Source: Haloferax larsenii JCM 13917
GTDB lineage: Archaea; Halobacteriota; Halobacteria; Halobacteriales; Haloferacaceae
NCBI RefSeq assembly: GCF_000336955.1
Contig: NZ_AOLI01000019.1
Span: 615,243 to 679,242, forward strand
Length of the DNA: 64,000 bases
Direction: 5' to 3'
Shown: positions 62,161-64,000 of the stretch, piece after piece
Numbering within the stretch: position 1 is the first letter of the stretch
Layout: every line of letters begins with the position of its first letter
Position numbers and translations under genes: made by a program
Notes under the pieces: generated by a model
Seen by the model: only the letters and a program-made list of their open reading frames with translations
The model's database searches: none
What the model was told of the DNA's origin: nothing

Positions 62161-63486
62161 ATGGCAATTCACATGGTACGTGATATCGTACGCCGCGACT
62201 TCCTCAAGGGAGTGGGAGCCGCGGGAGCGGCAGGCTTGACAGGTTTATCCGGATGTATCGGTGGCGGCGGCGGAGGCGGCGGCCCAGAGGGGCTCGTCGT
62301 CATCGGCTACCCTGAGAGTGGTATCCAACTGTTCCGCGACTACTACAGCGCCTCCGACGGGAGCGAAGAGATTCTCGTTCCTGACGGTCTGCGCTCGGGT
62401 TCGATGCCCGGGCAGGTCGGTAACGACATGGAGAACGTGACCGGGACGGCACCGGCGGCAGGCGGTCCGAACCAAGAGACGTTCAACCAGTTGTTCCAAG
62501 ACGAGTACGGAGCAGCACCGGGTGTCTTCACGTCGCAGTGTTACGACTCCGTCGCAGTGCAACTACTGGCGAACGCCGCGGCCGGTGAGAACTCCGGTCC
62601 GGCGGTCAAAGAACAGATGCGTCGGATGGCCAATCCCGGCGGAATGACAGTCGGCCCAGACAACCTCATCGAGGGGATGGAAGCGGCCGCAAACGGCGAA
62701 GACATCAGCTACGAGGGCGCGTCCTCCTCTGTCAATTTCGACGAGAAGGGTGACCCGGCAGAGGCAGCCTACTCCATCTGGGAGTTCGACGCCGAGAACA
62801 ACGCGACGAGCGACGTCGACAAGCAGAGCTTCGCAGGCGAGAACCCCGATGGCGCCGGTCCGATGGCCGACAGCGGCCCCGGCGGCTCCGACCGTGAGAT
62901 TTCGGTCGGGATTCTCCTTCCGGAGACCGGTGACCTCGCAGCAGTCGGTCAGCCGATGATTCAGGCGGCACAGATTCCGGTCAAGCAGGTCAACGAGGCC
63001 AACCCGGCAGGAATCTCGGTCAACGCGCAAATCGAAGACACGCAGACGTCGCCGGACGCTGGTGTCTCCGCCGCGCAGTCGCTCGTCTCCGCGGGCGTCC
63101 CCTCGGTGTGTGGGTCGGCGTCGTCCGGTGTGAACGTCCCTGTCTCACAGCAGGCGTTCATCCCGAACGAGGTCGTCGGTTGCTCGCCGTCCTCGACGGC
63201 GCTGTCCGTCTCGAACCTCGAAGACAACGACTTCATCTTCCGGACGGCACCCTCGGACTTCTTGCAGGGGCGCGTCATGGCGCAGGTCATGGCCGAACGC
63301 CTCGAAGTCAGTACCGTCTCGACGCTGTTCGTCAACAACGACTACGGTCAGCAGCTCTCCGAGCGCTTCTCGAACGTCTTCAGCGACCAGTTCGACGGAG
63401 AGGTCTACCACCAAGTCGCGTTCAACATCGGCGAGTCGTCGTACTCCTCGGTCATCGAGACGGCGCTGTCCGGCCCGGACAACTAA
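62161..63486 (+). CDS. Branched-chain-type ABC substrate-binding lipoprotein with permuted domain order
   Basis: A 441-residue secreted lipoprotein (437 from the ATG at 62173). The leader has Tat motif RRDFLK and lipobox LSGC (C32), then a Gly run. Residues 42-213 (EGLVVIGYPESGIQLFRDYY to EAAYSIWEFDAENN) match the second half of LivJ-type proteins. A Gly/Asp linker (about 214-245) leads into REISVGILLPETGDLAAVGQ to SYSSVIETALSGPDN, the first half. The order is thus swapped relative to the usual family, where ALSG..D runs directly into LVV.GYPESG. All core segments seem present once, so this is permutation, not duplication. It is convergent with livF. Confidence 0.85.
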   Translation: MAIHMVRDIVRRDFLKGVGAAGAAGLTGLSGCIGGGGGGGGPEGLVVIGYPESGIQLFRDYYSASDGSEEILVPDGLRSGSMPGQVGNDMENVTGTAPAAGGPNQETFNQLFQDEYGAAPGVFTSQCYDSVAVQLLANAAAGENSGPAVKEQMRRMANPGGMTVGPDNLIEGMEAAANGEDISYEGASSSVNFDEKGDPAEAAYSIWEFDAENNATSDVDKQSFAGENPDGAGPMADSGPGGSDREISVGILLPETGDLAAVGQPMIQAAQIPVKQVNEANPAGISVNAQIEDTQTSPDAGVSAAQSLVSAGVPSVCGSASSGVNVPVSQQAFIPNEVVGCSPSSTALSVSNLEDNDFIFRTAPSDFLQGRVMAQVMAERLEVSTVSTLFVNNDYGQQLSERFSNVFSDQFDGEVYHQVAFNIGESSYSSVIETALSGPDN

Positions 63487-63802
63487 GCGAACACACAGAC
63501 CCGACTTTTCTTTCGACGCTCCGCCGTGAGCGACCGCAACGGCTCGTTCGCATTGGTAGTCAGAAATTGACTCCCCACACAGCGCCGCCACAAGGCGCTG
63601 AGTGAGGTCCGGATGCGTCAAGCGGGGTGGAAGAGGCTCGGACCCTCAAGACTGGCTATGGGGCCGAGAGGGGGCGAGAGAAACAGCTGCTGTTCTGGAG
63701 TCCAACAGCGGTCGAATTATTCTGCCACTGTCGTGGGTGAGCGAGTAGCACAACCGCTGACAGGTAGCGTCGGAAAAATGAGTTCGTGTTCGGGAGGATG
63801 AG
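63487..63802. other. Intergenic region between the convergent substrate-binding gene and livF
   Basis: This 316-bp gap has no convincing gene. It holds three hairpins: AGCGCC...GGCGCT (63581-63599), CTCGG.CCC...GGGG.CCGAG (63637-63668) and GCTGTT...AACAGC (63689-63709). They may terminate the convergent genes or belong to an unrecognised RNA. A T-rich TTTTCTTTCG follows the first gene by about 22 nt. Confidence 0.6.
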
Positions 63803-64000
63803 TTATCCGCCGAGGAAGTCCTGTCTGACCTGTTCGTCTTCGAGGAGTGCCGACCCCGTGTCCATGTAGCGGTTCTGTCCGTTCGCGAGGACGTAGCCAC
63901 GGTCACAGCGGCGCAGCGCCTCTTTGGCGTTCTGTTCGACCATCAGGATGGCCGTCCCCGCCTCGTTGATTTCGTCGATTTTGTCGAACATCTCGTCGAC
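63803..64000 (-). CDS. livF: Branched-chain amino-acid-type ABC transporter ATPase LivF, C-terminal part
   Basis: The last 65 codons of an ATP-binding subunit; the rest is beyond the window. The segment FDKIDEINEAGTAILMVEQN, then KEALRRCDRGYVLANGQ, is the typical post-Walker-B H-loop region and tail of LivF, ending EQVRQDFLGG. It normally acts with LivG, LivH, LivM and a LivJ-type binding protein. Here the neighbouring binding-protein gene points the other way. Confidence 0.88.
   Translation of the reverse strand, partial: VDEMFDKIDEINEAGTAILMVEQNAKEALRRCDRGYVLANGQNRYMDTGSALLEDEQVRQDFLGG

Overview
This window is chromosomal DNA from a halophilic archaeon of the Haloferax type. Proteins are strongly acidic and codons are GC-rich. 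Information-processing genes are archaeal (Rpo4, Rpo6, Rpo10, RpoD, L7Ae, L21e, L24e, aEF-1beta). TATA boxes lie about 27 nt before many start codons, as expected for leaderless mRNAs. A 59-residue zinc-finger protein with four C(P)XCG-like knuckles sits beside EF-1beta, as in Haloferax volcanii. The species cannot be fixed from sequence alone. No rRNA, CRISPR array or intact insertion sequence was seen.

Region 1 (1-5.9 kb) holds a ferredoxin tail, a complete FixABCX-type electron-transfer-flavoprotein cluster in which FixX is fused to FixC, and a winged-helix/GNAT acetyltransferase. Region 2 (5.9-25.2 kb) is mostly core translation and transcription: tmcA with a tiny zinc-finger gene, rpl7ae-rps28e-rpl24e-ndk, a globin-coupled transducer, a split MetE-type methionine synthase, prmC-mscS-ksgA-DUF655-rpo4-rpl21e, metB, ef1b with the zinc microprotein, a TctA-like permease, and rpl12-rpl10-rpl1-rpl11.

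Region 3 (25.2-40.9 kb) is mixed metabolism and repair: an M42 peptidase, mevalonate kinase with isopentenyl phosphate kinase, an MBL hydrolase, an Lhr-type helicase, a LarA-family racemase, a Dna2-like nuclease-helicase, a possible structured RNA, a DUF2342 metalloprotease, a VOC protein and a rhodanese-MBL protein. Region 4 (41-47.2 kb) is the conserved block rps13-rps4-rps11-rpoD / rpl18e-rpl13-rps9-rpoN-rpoK-eno-rps2, with a tRNA gene at the head of each half. Region 5 (47.3-55.9 kb) has a thioredoxin, an export unit (adhesin-like repeat protein, RND exporter, zinc-ribbon membrane protein, TetR regulator), moaA and a PQQ-propeller lipoprotein. Region 6 (56-64 kb) has Mrp/ApbC, a uracil-DNA glycosylase, tRNA-Ser with a duplicated 3' end, a second winged-helix/GNAT protein, a DUF21 protein, uridine kinase, an ABC substrate-binding lipoprotein and the tail of livF.

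The most unusual item is the substrate-binding lipoprotein at 62161-63486. Its two homology halves are in the reverse of the normal LivJ order, behind an intact Tat/lipobox leader, which looks like a circular permutation. Others worth a second look are the duplicated tRNA-Ser 3' end, the MetE split into two genes with all zinc ligands in the downstream one, the L1 operon leader that can hide its own Shine-Dalgarno, a heptad-repeat N-terminus on the nuclease-helicase, a candidate structured RNA at 37.6-37.8 kb, and a palindrome near the export-unit promoter.
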